Positions 24,178 to 35,429 of a DNA stretch of 64,000 nucleotides are shown piece after piece. The position numbers and the translations under genes are program-made. Positions within the stretch are counted from its first letter, which is position 1; each line of letters starts with the position of its first letter. The stretch covers positions 558,001 to 622,000 of the forward strand of contig PZJY01000007.1 of the NCBI GenBank assembly GCA_031472005.1, written 5' to 3'. The notes beneath the pieces were generated by a model, which made no database searches, was not told the origin of the DNA, and worked only from the letters and a program-made list of their open reading frames with translations. This DNA comes from Tetracladium setigerum (taxonomy: Eukaryota; Ascomycota; Leotiomycetes; Helotiales).

Positions 24178-25293
24178 GACGGATAGATAGCTGCTACCAT
24201 AGTCAGTTCCACCCAGAGAAGAAGTCCTGTTAGTTTGGGGAATATGATCGCTATCTTTACCCGGTACTGCACTATCTGGATTTGTTTTCTGTTATATGGT
24301 TTTGTTGTGTTTTATTCAACTTAGAAAGAAAACTAGCTGTAGATTTTGGATACACCCAGTATAACTTGCACGAATACAGGGAGCAAGTGAAGAGAAAGTT
24401 TTTCGGTTCTGGTTCTTGATGTCTGATGAGTCAAGGTCTAGGCAGCAAGGCCATCTGGTATATAAAATGATGACTAATCAATTTTTTGAAAACGTCTATT
24501 CTTCTTTCTAGAAATGATACTAAGCAGTTTCTCCGAATGATCTAACAGAATGATTTCTGCTTCATCTTTCATAGGTAGTAACTGCCTCTCTTCCAAGCGT
24601 TGACTAGTATGCCGTATTAGGACCAACTCACGAAGTGGAAGTCGCGAGTACCATGACCGTCGGCAACAATTCCCCACAAAATGTAACTGGGATTTTGTGA
24701 CTGCAGTCAAAATGAAATGCGAAATCGTCAGTCTGTTGTTGCACAGAAGGGAAGAACTCTGGAGTATACCTGAAATCGCCAAGCATCTACAGTGAAGGCT
24801 AGACCAGCAATAACTCGATCACAGATATGACTACCAACTGCCAGGGAGTGAAGGACTATGACGTGTCGAGCTTCTTGTCAATGGTAGTATCAAGCAAGTC
24901 TATTTTGGGATACAGCACGAAACATATGGAGGCTGAAGACTGGCCGCAATGCTGACGACCGGGTTGAAAAACATGAGTATCGAGACGGCGTTGCGGTCTC
25001 GAATTTATATCATCGCTTGTGAATTGTTTACTCTTTGGTTTGTCTCGTGGTCTGAGGACTTCAACTTATTAGACGAGAACCTCGTATTTCTCTTCTGATT
25101 CTAGGTCTGCATTATCTTTCCATGTCGCCTGAGCACCCTCTTTTAAACCATCTATTCTAAATCCTCGTGCAATATTAAAGATAATAAACTCAAAATCCCA
25201 ATCGATCAACCAACTTAATCATAAAATTCCAAAATTCCAACACCAGTAGTCCAAAAACCCAGTACCAATCAGAAGAGCGAGAAGGTTAAATAA
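24178..25293. other. Intergenic, no gene supported
   Basis: About 1.1 kb between the Nudix start and the 3' end of the AMID-like gene. No motif-bearing frame, tRNA or repeat was recognised. Confidence 0.5.
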
Positions 25294-27115
25294 TCAAACA
25301 GTAATCGCTTCCATCCTAGCAGCTGTAGCAGTGATTTTCACTTCAATTTCTTCCTTTTCATTCTTTATTTCAGGCGTCTCATCTTCCTCGTTAATGATTG
25401 CGAGTGGCGGAGGAAGCGCGGGGTCGATGCCAAGTTGAAGGTAATTCCAGCATACTAGAAAACGATATCAGCAAGTATCTTTCGATTGAACCCAACAATA
25501 TCGACCAAAATGGCTTGTGAGAGAAAACTTACTCGCAAAGCCCAAATCCTCTCTAAACATCATTTCCAACACCGCCGGTCCACTTGTCGTCCCATCCATC
25601 GGACTCAACATAATCGCCGTCTTTCCTATTGCAATAGCAATCATAGGTGGAACTTCGGGGAAGAGTTTGAACTCTGGTTCGTCGGTCATGGTTGTGGGAG
25701 TGTTTGTGGCTTGGTCAGCTGCTGATGATGGGGTGGTTGAGTGTGAGATGAGGTGGGATTTGTGGGTTTGGGGGAGAGTTTGGAGAAGGCGTTGATGGAT
25801 GTTGCATGCTGCGTGGTATCCCATAGACATAGCTGCTCCGCAGCGTTTGATACCTGACCAGTGACAGATGTCACCGATTGCGTAGTGGAATTTGTGGTTT
25901 GGGATGAGAGGAGAAAATTCCATTCTGAAATTGTGAGCGATTAGTTTCATATATGTGAGATAGAAGTCAGGAAAATGAAACTTACGATGCAGAAACATGA
26001 ACGTAGCCCTCCTCATCTAACGCCTCTTTGGGGAGATATGAAGTGATTGGAGTTTGATGAGAGATGGCGAAAATCACGTGCCCCGCTTTCATGGTTGTGC
26101 CATTTGACAATGTGAGTGTGTATGAAGGGGAGCCATCTGGTGTGTTTGCTGTAGGTTCGTTGGAGATAACTCGTTGTCCGAGAATGACTTTGACATTGGT
26201 TTGTTCTAGAAGGGTAACAGTGAGGTCCTTGAAATCGTCGGGGAGCGGTTCAGCTGAGAGGAGTTTTGGACGGGAGTGAATAAGTGTGACGGTTTGCGTG
26301 GGGTGAACGACGGCGATTTCGGCTGCCATTTCAATTCCTACTGCACCTGTAGGAGACATAGACAATATCAGTATGCCATGCCACTCTTTCAAGTATGGAC
26401 CAAGCCGGCAGTAACGTACCACCACCAACGACCACTACCCCTCCTTTGCATTCTTCACAAGTTCGATATGTTTCCCAGTCTCCGCCAAATACTTCTCCTT
26501 TGTCAAGCTTTGTGGAACAGCGGGCCAACTTCTTCGAAGCCCTGTGGCGGATATCAAATAGTCATACGATTCGTCATATTCCTTTCCGGTGATTCCATCT
26601 TTGATGCTTGCGACCTTTCGCTCGGCATCCACTTTGATGGCAGTTCCTTGTGCAAAACTGATTTCTGGGGTATTGAAGGCAGGGAGGTCGGCATATCGTT
26701 GCCAGGCTTTTGGTGCATAGTCGTCGTCACAGAGAGTGAGAGGGGAGCTGATCACATGGTCTGTAGAATGTCATTAGAATGAGACTTCTGCAAGTTTGTT
26801 GCAAGATTGACGAGTACGATAGGAAGAAGAGAGCTTACAATATCCATCCCTTTCATCCACGAATTTGACCTTGATAGGGAATTGTGGCTTGCCATCCACA
26901 TGTTTCTCCAACGTCTGATTGAACCTCGCAACTTTGCCCTGGCACAAATCCAACAAGTTTAATCCAGCTGCCAACCCAGCATATCCTCCTCCTAGCACCA
27001 AAACCCTGAGAGGGGAAGAAGATGTCTCTTTCGCTTGAAGTGTAGCCATTGTACGAGATGAAAAGTTGAGAGAATGATGAAAGATGGAGAGAAATCTACG
27101 AAGAACAACTTGCAT
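25294..27115 (-). CDS. AMID/AIF-like FAD-dependent oxidoreductase; frameshift in exon 2
   Basis: Exons (transcript order) are 26839-27115, 26420-26760, 25986-26346, 25533-25924 and 25294-25454. An FAD-binding VLVLGGGYAGLAAGLNLL, the NAD(P)-binding VVVVGGGAVGIEMAAE and a late YAIGDICHWSG motif define the AIF/AMID (FSP1-like) pyridine nucleotide-disulfide reductase family. Exon 2 is one base short: the frame stops at TAG right after NAKEG, at a run of four C (26438-26441, plus strand). One added base restores the NAD-binding motif and a 1,533-nt coding length. Two in-frame ATGs exist, 27115 and 27049. The extra 22 residues (MQVVLRRFLSIFHHSLNFSS) are basic and acid-free, like a mitochondrial presequence. 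The function as an NAD(P)H oxidoreductase is family inference. Confidence 0.83.
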
Positions 27116-27982
27116 TTTAAATTTAAACTAAGAGGAGAGAATCAAATGACTGTAAGACGAATACGCAAGGGAAGCGGCGTAGTTCTTAACTAGAGATCTT
27201 GGCTGATGGACACCACTTGGATGTTTGGGATCCGGTTGGATCTTGGGACCGTTGGGGATATCATGAGCAATTGGCGACAAGCATTTACATCTAATCAGAT
27301 CCTGCAAGCCAAGGAGATTGCGATCAAACTCAACCAACGATTTGGGGAGGATGGAGAGTGCGGAGACTTTGAGCCGGTTGTAATGTGACTTTGCGATGTC
27401 GGGGGCACAGGCAAGATGTTTCAACATGTCGCTCTTTGGTAAAGAGTGACGTTGAGATGCTCTAGGAGTGAACGTTTAGGTGGAGATCCGTTGGGAAATT
27501 GTGACTGGCATCTGGGAAGTTGTTGTGAGCCTTTCCGAGTGCATGGATGGGCTCTGACTTCCTCTTTCATGAAATAAATGGCGCGAGATGGGTTTATGCA
27601 AGATCACAAGGTGGCTCGACTGTGTCCTTACTTGATCTTTCAATAAAATAAATATATTTTTGAATAATGAAGTTGAGGTCATACCCATGCGTCTTTAAAG
27701 CAGCCCTTCTAGAGCTCGGCGCCGTCATCCAGATGTGGAAATTGGCTCCGATATCTGCGGATCAGATTAAAAAAATCTTCACATCTCCGTCCACACCCTC
27801 CCGTGTCCGACGTCAACCGACGACAACGCACATCCACCATCCTTCTACCATTTCAGGCAGCTCGTGCTGCACATTTGCCCCCCATTCGGTTTTTATATTT
27901 TCATTCCCTGACTTCAATACAGACACAGCCAAGTGGCTCTAGATAGGCCGTGATAGTCTCACCTCCTGGGCGGACGGCACAA

Positions 27983-28026
27983 GGGGGTGGGTGTGTGGGT
28001 GTGTGGATGTGTGGATGTGTGGATGG
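27983..28026. repeat. GT/GGAT-rich tandem repeat
   Basis: Repeated GTGTGGAT/GTGTGGGT units (8-bp period) about 25 bp upstream of the GATA site in the ligase promoter. Confidence 0.8.
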
Positions 28027-28051
28027 ACAAGGATCCGTTCAAGCACTTCGG

Positions 28052-28060
28052 ATCTGATAA
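28052..28060 (+). promoter_or_regulatory. ATCTGATAA, SreA-type GATA site upstream of SidI-like ligase
   Basis: A perfect match to ATCWGATAA, the consensus of fungal iron-responsive GATA repressors (SreA/Urbs1/Sre), 305 bp upstream of the ligase ATG. Iron repression is inferred from the motif and the gene context. Confidence 0.65.
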
Positions 28061-28364
28061 GATGCGTTTTTTCATCGATGGCGCAAGAGACGAGGATCTC
28101 TCTTCGCCGAGGCAAAGTGCTGATGAGTGCCGATGTGAGGAACAGCGGAATTGGCTTTTTTCTTTGCTTCTGCTCTGACGTCTTGGTGTCGCCGATCAAA
28201 TTGCTGCTGTGGGGACAAGGGAAAAAGTTGAAGCTGCTCATCATTTGGCGCGGATTATCATATTGTATACTTCTCAGATGTTACTATTGTATACTGAGTA
28301 CTTTGTTTTATATTTTCAATTTTGAGTCGAAGCTCTTTCTTGAATCGAATTGCTCTTGGACAAA

Positions 28365-30512
28365 ATGGTCGCTTCCGAGATTGCTATCAGACGGTTATGG
28401 CAGACTTCACAGCATCTGAAAGCAGCTGTCAAAGCACCAGAAACCGAACAACTTTCTATCGTTCATGGACCTCTGGAACCAGCGCTGCTAGATTGGACTT
28501 TACCTGATCTGCTGGATGAACAGTGCCGATTGAGAGGGGAGAAGGAGTGCTTGATTGTACCATTTTCCAACACCAACTGGAGCTTTCTGGATCTACGAGA
28601 CAAAGCCAGAAATCTAGCAAAGGGACTGCTCGCTTTGGGAATTGGTAGAGGTGACAGAATTGGCATTTTGGCAGGAAACTGCGAGGAATATGTTGCGACT
28701 TTCTTCGCGGCAGGATACATTGGTGCCATATTGGTGGTTTTGAACAGCACATACACGGCCGCTGAGGCAAAATATGCGCTCAATCACTCTGGTACACTCC
28801 TCCTCTTAAACATCTGTTACTTCAAATATCTGACCGATGTAGGATGCAAACTTCTCCTCATCGAGGAAAAGTACGGCCGGCATTCGAATACAAATCTCCT
28901 ATTCGACATGGAGCAAGACCCAATGCAGACCAAAGATCTAGAAACACTCGTCATCTTACGAGGAACTTTCAATGGCTACCCAACATATACGGAAGTTCTA
29001 GAAAACATCAGCCTTCAAACTTCGGATGCTGAGCTGGAAACTGCGAGACAAGAAGTTAATCCTCACGATGTCTGTAATCTACAATACACCAGTGGTTCAA
29101 CGGGAGACCCAAAAGCTGCCATGCTCACACATTAGTTTGTTTCTCCAAATCAATTCCGGATTTTCCAATCTGACATACTTCCCAACTAGTAACTTAATCA
29201 ACAATGCCCACTCAATCGGATCCAGAATGGATCTAGGACCAGCAGATATGCTCTGTTGTCCGCCCCTCTCTTCCAGTAATATCCCTCCTCCTCCTCTCAT
29301 GCTATCAACTACAAAACTGATCCAACCAGTTGCTTCGGACTCGTCCTCGGCCTTCTCGCATCCTACACCCACGGCACCACGCTCCTCCTCCCCTCCCCCA
29401 CCTTCTCCGCTCCCACCATCCTCTCCGCACTCCAAAACTACCCCATCACAGCTCTCCACGGCGTCCCCGCCATGTTCGAAGAGCTACTGTCCCTCCCCCG
29501 CCCATCCACATTCTCTCCCACCCACCTGCGCACTGGTATCGTAGCAGGCGCTCCAGTCCCCAAACCGCTCATGGAGCAAATGGTATCAATCCTAGGAATG
29601 AGCCAATTCACATCCAGCTACGGCCTAACAGAAGCGAGTCCCACCTGTTTCAATGCCACTACCACCGAAACAATTGAGAAGAAACTTACTACAGTGGGTA
29701 AAATCTTGCCTCATTTGCATTCTAAGATTGTTGATCGAGATGGGAATGTTGTGAAGACGGGTGAGAGGGGTGAGTTGTGGATGTCGGGGTATAGTCTTAT
29801 GAAAGGGTATTGGCAGAATGAACTTAAGACCGATGAGGCGCTTGTTAAGGATGACGAGGGGAGGTTGTGGTTGAGAACTGGTGATGAGGCGAAGTTTGAT
29901 AAGGATGGGTATTGCACCATCACTGGAAGGTTCAAGGATATCATCATTCGAGGTTTGTCTGCCCTTTCTTTTCCCATCCTTCCATAGCTATTTTCCTCGA
30001 CCCCATCAACAATCTCGAGCAATGTAAGTAACATCTACCAAAATAGGCGGCGAAAACATCTATCCCTCGAAATCGAAACTCGTCTCTGCTCCCACCCCTC
30101 AGACCTCATCTCCCGCGCCGCCGTCGTTGGAATAAAACACATCAAATACGGCGAAGTAGTCGCCGCATTCCTCCTCCCGCCTCCCACGCTATCACGTTCC
30201 TCCTCCTCATTATCATCATCCCGACCCAACGACGAAGAACTACGAAATTGGGTCCGAGAAGTCCTAGGCAGACATAAAGCGCCTGCACATATATTTTGGT
30301 TTGGAGATGAAGAGGTGGGGCTGGATGAGGTGCCGCAGACGGGGAGTGGGAAGGTTAAGAAACATGTTTTGAGGAGTGTGGGGGAGAGAATTTTGGCGGA
30401 GAGGGAGGAGGAGAGTGAGAATCATGTGGATGTGAGAGCGAGTGTGAATGTGGCCAGGAAAGAGAGGGTGGAGACTATTTTTGAGTATGTTTTCGATGAG
30501 AATATGCTTTGA
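28365..30512 (+). CDS. sidI: SidI-like acyl-CoA ligase (AMP-binding) with PTS2; two frameshifts
   Basis: Exons 28365-28791, 28843-29134, 29190-29275, 29330-29952 and 30047-30512. The AMP-binding motif YTSGSTGDPKAAMLTH, the SSYGLTEASP region, the GELWMSGYSLMKGYW and WLRTGD motifs, and the C-terminal TGSGKVKKH lysine are present. Residues 10-18, RLWQTSQHL, match the PTS2 peroxisomal signal (R-L-x5-H-L). In Aspergillus, SidI activates mevalonate for fusarinine/TAFC synthesis and is PTS2-targeted. Two single-base losses occur in C runs: 29263-29266 (before the expected PLFH) and 30064-30066 (in NIYP-EIE). Adding one base at each gives 1,896 nt, or 631 residues. It lies tail-to-tail with the SidF-like gene. 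SidI identity rests on PTS2 plus neighbours; another acyl-CoA ligase specificity is possible. Confidence 0.82.
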
Positions 30513-30926
30513 GTAGATACCTGCCTCTAGGCTTGGTTGACTTGTTAGTGGATTTGGGAGTTGTGAAAGGGGGGAGGAAAATAGAGGGCGTTTAGATAGA
30601 AATTTGTTAGTGGAGTTGTCTGCGAATTGATGTTTGTTCTGAGATATGTCTTTGATTTTGGTTGTCTTGGCGAGGAAAGACCTTCTAAGTACCCAATGTC
30701 TCTGATTGAAATCTGTCTGGTTAGTCTAAGAAAAAAGTCGCAGTTTGCATTAGAAAGAAATCTCAAGAAACGGTCAACATTATTCAATATTTAATGGCAG
30801 TCAAAAATCTGAATTCAAGATGAGAAACATTGATTGCGCATATGAGCTAGCATAACAAAAACCAAATAGCCTCAACACCTGCCTCTTGCACTCCCTCCCA
30901 CATATATAAACTCCATCCAAACAGCT
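30513..30926. other. Convergent 3' flanks of ligase and acyltransferase
   Basis: 414 bp of AT-rich sequence with no gene; it holds the two terminator regions. Confidence 0.5.
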
Positions 30927-32395
30927 CTAAAGTTTACTCTTCACCACCGGCTCCCCACCCTTCCTCTCCTCCCTCTCCTTCTTCTCCCTCACCATCCCCT
31001 CCCACGGCCTCCCAACAGTACAAAGCTCAAAATACCTCTCCCTCCCACACCTCACATACGCACTCCTCTTATGCGGCAAATCCACAAACTTCTCTACATG
31101 AAAGCCATGCAGCGCATCGAGTTCAAGCACACGCTCGTTCGTGGCTTTGGGCTCGCCGACGACGGAAATCGTGCGTGGCTCGTCGAGGAACATGTAGTGC
31201 ATGAGGGATGACCACCAGGCGTGGGCGCGGTGAGGTCCGCGGAAGTTGGGGTTGCCTACGAGCGAGTGGCGGCCACGGTCGTGGGGTTGGTTTGGTGGTG
31301 TGCGCCGAGGTGGTCTTCCTGTGTGGGTTGTTAGGTTTTGGGGTGTTGGATGGGAGGGGGGAGGGGAGGCGAGGGAAAAGGGAGACGTACAGCAGCCCAG
31401 TAGACTTCAAAATATGCAAAGGGTGTTTCTTCGAAAAGAGCAAGCATGGTGAAGACGTGAGGATCATCGTGTAAGCCTTTGAGGTATCTTCGGTGATGAT
31501 CCAAGTCACCGGTCTCGTTCCATCCAGCCGCCACTCTTGGGTCATTTTGCCAGTTGTGGAACAGATCCAAATGGACTGGGTCAGTGTAGTCAAGTGCTAC
31601 CATGGAGAAATGCTCGTTGAGATGAGGGATGTAGCGACTGTAAAATGTGCTTCCTGGTGTGGGCTTTCGCGGGCGGATGGGATGGGAAGTGTGAACTCTA
31701 GCTTCAGGGAATTTGGTCGTGAGAGTTTGAGTGGTGGGGAAGAGTGGAAAGGTGTGTAGCTCCTGTCGAGTTGTGTTTACGTCTGTTGGAAGCCATGCTG
31801 AGCGTGTTCCAAATGGTGAGCCAGCACCTTGCCAGAATGCGCTGCGTAGAAGGAGAATCTCGCGTTTGGGCAGAGGTTCCCAGGTTTCGGTTGTGGGAGA
31901 AGTGTTGATGGGAAGTGGATGTGGAATTGCAAGGCCTACGGCAACGAGCTCTTCACGGATAAGGGCTGTTTGTGATCCCACGAGGCTGACGCGAATTGTC
32001 TCTTCGTTATAGTAGACCGTGAAGTAGGAATATACGAGCAGCCAGAGCTGTGCGATAGTTGGAGGCTCAGTGGAGGTCCAGGTAAATGTTGTAGAAGGAC
32101 TTCGACGAGCGCGAGCCCATTGAGTGTTGTCTGATAAGGAAATTTCGTGTCCCTTTATCAAGCTTGAAAATGATAACGTCGAGCTGTGGAGGGGGAAAGG
32201 TGGTTCTTTGGGTGATAGTTTCTTGTTGGTTTGTGCTGCAGGCGCAGGAACAATGCGATGCGTTGATCCTCCTGTCTCTCCCACCTGCTTCAAGGTTTCC
32301 GCATTGTAACGCGTGAGATATGGATGTGGGAGACAGATAGTGAATTTGTCCCAGGGGGTTGATTCTTGGAGGGGTTGTTGATTGATTGAGCTCAT
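30927..32395 (-). CDS. sidF: SidF-like hydroxyornithine acyltransferase with PTS1 (SKL); one frameshift
   Basis: Exons 31391-32395 and 30927-31318. The C-terminal half is the IucB/AlcB/SidF GNAT-type siderophore acyltransferase: HLDLFHNWQNDPRVAAGWNE, FAYFEVYWAAEDHLGAHH, then GPHRAHAWWSSLMHYMFLDEPRT and GEPKATNERVLELDALHGFHVEKFVDLPHKRSAY. The last residues are KSKL, a canonical PTS1. SidF of A. fumigatus transfers anhydromevalonyl to N5-hydroxyornithine in peroxisomes; SidL, the acetyl-type relative, is cytosolic, so SKL favours SidF. Exon 2 is one base short in a run of four G (31283-31286, plus strand) between QTNP and HDRG. With one base added the coding length is 1,398 nt (465 residues). 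The ATG at 32395 is the first ATG of the frame. Confidence 0.88.
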
Positions 32396-33029
32396 TGTGA
32401 GAGGTATCTTAGAATTCCAATACGGAAACCCAAATACTTGCGTGTTCTTGTAGTTATTCTTCAACAAAGGCAGTGCCTCCAAGGACGAAAGTTTTCTATG
32501 GTGCAACTAGGATTGAAGGAAATACGACTGTCACAATAACAATTTGAAAATCAAATTCGTTCTCTCATGAGGGAGACTCAACATCCTCGGCTTCAAAAAA
32601 AAAAATAGATATACAGAAGACATGCAGGGAAGAATGAACTAGGATAACAAGAACAGGGATGTCTCTTCTTCCAGGGTAACGATGTACTGCATATGCACGT
32701 ACTAACGGCAGATTGCTACCAAACTGTATGCACCTCCGGAGTTACATGGCCTCGATGTGTGTGGAAGGCGAAGGCGATGCTTCTTGATTCTTCAGCGGGT
32801 AAATTGATGTCAACGGCGTGGCTACTGGCTCAAGCAAAACACCACCGATTACTCGAGTATGCATGCAATATCATGCAATGATTATGCTTTCATGCCTTCA
32901 ATTGCATGAATACCAAAGAGCTTTCCCACGTCCCAAGATTGCGAAATCGGGGCAAAGAAGGAGACCACCTGTCACGCACTTGCTGGAAGATCTCGGTTAC
33001 GTAAAGACCAGGATTGGACAAGGGTAAAG

Positions 33030-33038
33030 TTATCAGAT
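33030..33038 (-). promoter_or_regulatory. SreA-type GATA site (ATCTGATAA on minus strand)
   Basis: 635 bp upstream of the SidF-like ATG and in the same orientation as that gene. A CCAAT pentamer on the same strand follows 12 bp downstream (33017-33013), a pairing of the kind seen at iron-regulated CBC/HapX/SreA promoters. Confidence 0.62.
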
Positions 33039-33101
33039 GGTGCTAGTAGCCTTGGGAGTACGGGGCTACATGAGAAGAGTTTGATCGCCGTTGTGTTTAC
33101 T

Positions 33102-33110
33102 TTATCAGAT
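33102..33110 (-). promoter_or_regulatory. Second SreA-type GATA site (ATCTGATAA on minus strand)
   Basis: Perfect 9-bp match 72 bp from the previous site, 707 bp upstream of the SidF-like ATG. Paired sites of this kind are usual for iron GATA repressors. Confidence 0.62.
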
Positions 33111-33779
33111 TGAGACTAAAGACGCGGGAGGCTGGCAGAAATTTACTAACCCCTCGCCTAGCAGCCCGTGCAAGCGAAGCTTAAAGCGGCGACTTGGCTT
33201 GGCACTTGGGAGCCACAACCCTCTTCCAGCCTCTTCTGACCTCTTCATCTCCGCCCGCGTTATGCCAACACACCCCCAGTGGATACGAATGGTACGGGTT
33301 GCGAATTCTCACGATATCCAATGAAACACACTGTCGTCTACCTCCTGTCAACTACGAGTACCGAGGCCGGCAAATGATCAACCGCCGTCTTGCTTGTGGA
33401 GGAAGTCGGGTCTCGATCTCGATCTCGATGCCGTCAGAGGGAATGTACAAGTTGCCTACGCAAAAGAGGTGTTGGCGATGGCTGATATGAGTTTATAAGA
33501 GATCAATTCGAGCAACCCGGGAAGAACCCTATGGCGAGAAAAAGGAGGTAGGGAAAGCCCATTGCAATCCATGGTCGAGCAATCAGCTCCTTCGAATATT
33601 TTGCAATGGGGGAAGGCATCAGAGAGATTTGGGCATAAGTTTGGATTACTTGATTTGAAAACAACGAAATAGACACTCTCCAGGAATCCCCAACAACCGT
33701 CAACTCCTGCCCAGCACGTATTCTAACCTCTAGCTTTTCCGACCTCGTATAACCTTCAAAATAACATTGCTATCAAGAA

Positions 33780-35429
33780 TTACAACTTTGCCTTTACCAT
33801 TCCAGCCGCAGAATCTCCACCGAAGATGGATTGTACCAACTCGCCACCACGTATCGCCAAAATGGATAGAAGGGTATCGCTCAACTATATCTTCTGTCAG
33901 TGCAACTCAACCTGTTAAGGAAAGAGACAACTTACACCATGTGTACCCTCATTGCAGCCTTGCAACCAGACTCCAGCATCTGCAGCAACTTTCGCCTGAT
34001 CAAAGCCTACACTGTAATCTCTTTGGACAGGCATTCTCGTTCCTTCCGCCTGGAATGCAGCTGGTAACAAACCCCTTGTCTGCTTGAGCATCTCTTCGTG
34101 GGCATTCCTCAAATATCCTGTTGCGACAAAAACAGCATCAAATGCGATCTCTTCACCACCCACCTCATCTGATCCATCATCAGCGAGTTTGGCCAATTTG
34201 AGGACCAATTTCCCATTTCCATCTTCACGGGTTTCCACGACCTGTCGGTTACCCTGAATCTTGATTTTCCAATCCTTCTGGTTTGGATTCTTCATTTGCT
34301 GGAAGTATAGCTGGTCATACAGATGCTCCAACAAATCGATTCTCACAACACCGTAATTTGTGGCACGATCAGCCTTGATGCCCTTCAGTCTCTCCTCTCT
34401 GTTCTGTCTGAAGATGCCATCCACGCGATCCGGGTTGAAGACCTCGTTCACAAATGGGCTATCATCGCTAGGTCTGAGAGCGCTTCCCTTAATGATCAGG
34501 GTGACATTGGCGTTCTGGTATTTTGAGGGAAGGTCGTTGAAGATCTCTGCCGCGCTTTGTCCGTTACCAACGACGGCAATGTTGTACTTCGCTGATGGAT
34601 TTGGAAGCGCTGAAGCGACTCGCATGCTATACTGCGAGGAATGCACAACCTTGGCATGACTTTGTGGCAGTTCCTTTGGAATATAACCCTTTCCGCCAAC
34701 CGCAACGACAACATGTCTGGCTATTCTCTCCACGATTTGGCCTGTTGCCACATCTCGTGCTGTCACCTTGAAAGATCCAACCTTGCCTCCCTTACCATTA
34801 ATTGGGGAAACATCTACAACCTCCATTCCGTAACTAACGTTTCCGTCTCGTTCGAAATGCCCAGCACACCACCTCAAGTAGTCTTCGTACTCCATTCTGC
34901 TTGGTGTAAAGGTACCCAAGTTCACAAATTCATGGAATCTACCTTTTTCTTGGAGGTAATTTATGAATGTGAAGTGGCTTCTGGTATTTCGAGGAGTCGC
35001 AAGATCTTTGAGGAATGAGATCTGCATTTTGGCTCCTGGGAGTTGCATGCCAGAGTGCCATGCGAATTTGGGCTGCCTTTCAAGAAATAGCGTCTTTGGG
35101 CGGGCTGATCTGGAGGGAAATTCATTGAGAGCAATCGCAATCGCAAGGGATGCGGGACCGAAACCGATGCAAATTAAGTCGAGGGGGAGTCTTGTCGTGG
35201 AGAAGGTCTGTTGTATCAGGAAATAGTCAGTATGGGACCTCCACTGACTTGAAAAGGCACCTCCTGCTGGAGTACAGTTGAAATTGCACAAAATCTCATC
35301 TATTAAATACCAAGGAGACAAAGACGCGACTTACGAAGCTTTTGGTGGAGAAGGAGTAAACTGGTGATATCCATTTCCAAGTCCCTCGTCGATAGTCTGC
35401 AAACCGCTTGCACTCATTGATCGTGACAT
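33780..35429 (-). CDS. sidA: L-ornithine N5-monooxygenase SidA
   Basis: Exons are 35335-35429, then 33936-35247 (or to 35207), then 33780-33884. FAD-binding LICIGFGPASLAIAIAL, FLERQPKFAWHSGMQLPGAKMQISFLKDLATPR, NADPH-binding IAVVGNGQSAAEIFNDL, the ATGYLRN motif and C-terminal LQGCNEGTHGLSDTLLSILAIRGGE are diagnostic of fungal SidA/PvdA-type N-hydroxylating monooxygenases. This enzyme makes N5-hydroxyornithine, the first committed step of all hydroxamate siderophores. The 503-residue length is close to Aspergillus SidA (501). The N-terminal junction is uncertain. The acceptor CAAG at 35248 keeps the frame as given. The better acceptor CAACAG at 35208 would need one more C in the run at 35183-35187. 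Confidence 0.95.

Larger units (their letters stand above)
27116..28364. other. Divergent promoter region between AMID-like gene and SidI-like ligase
   Basis: No gene supported. It contains a GT-rich tandem repeat (27983-28026) and a perfect ATCTGATAA GATA-factor site (28052-28060), both annotated separately. Confidence 0.6.
32396..33779. other. Promoter region of SidF-like gene / 3' flank of SidA
   Basis: No gene supported. Two perfect TTATCAGAT sites (reverse of ATCTGATAA) lie here, with ATTGG (reverse CCAAT) at 33013-33017. Confidence 0.6.

Noticed and set aside
26331..26528. Separate small protein in the AMID-like gene
   Set aside because: It is the continuation of exon 2 in the frame created by the one-base loss at 26438-26441, not an independent gene.
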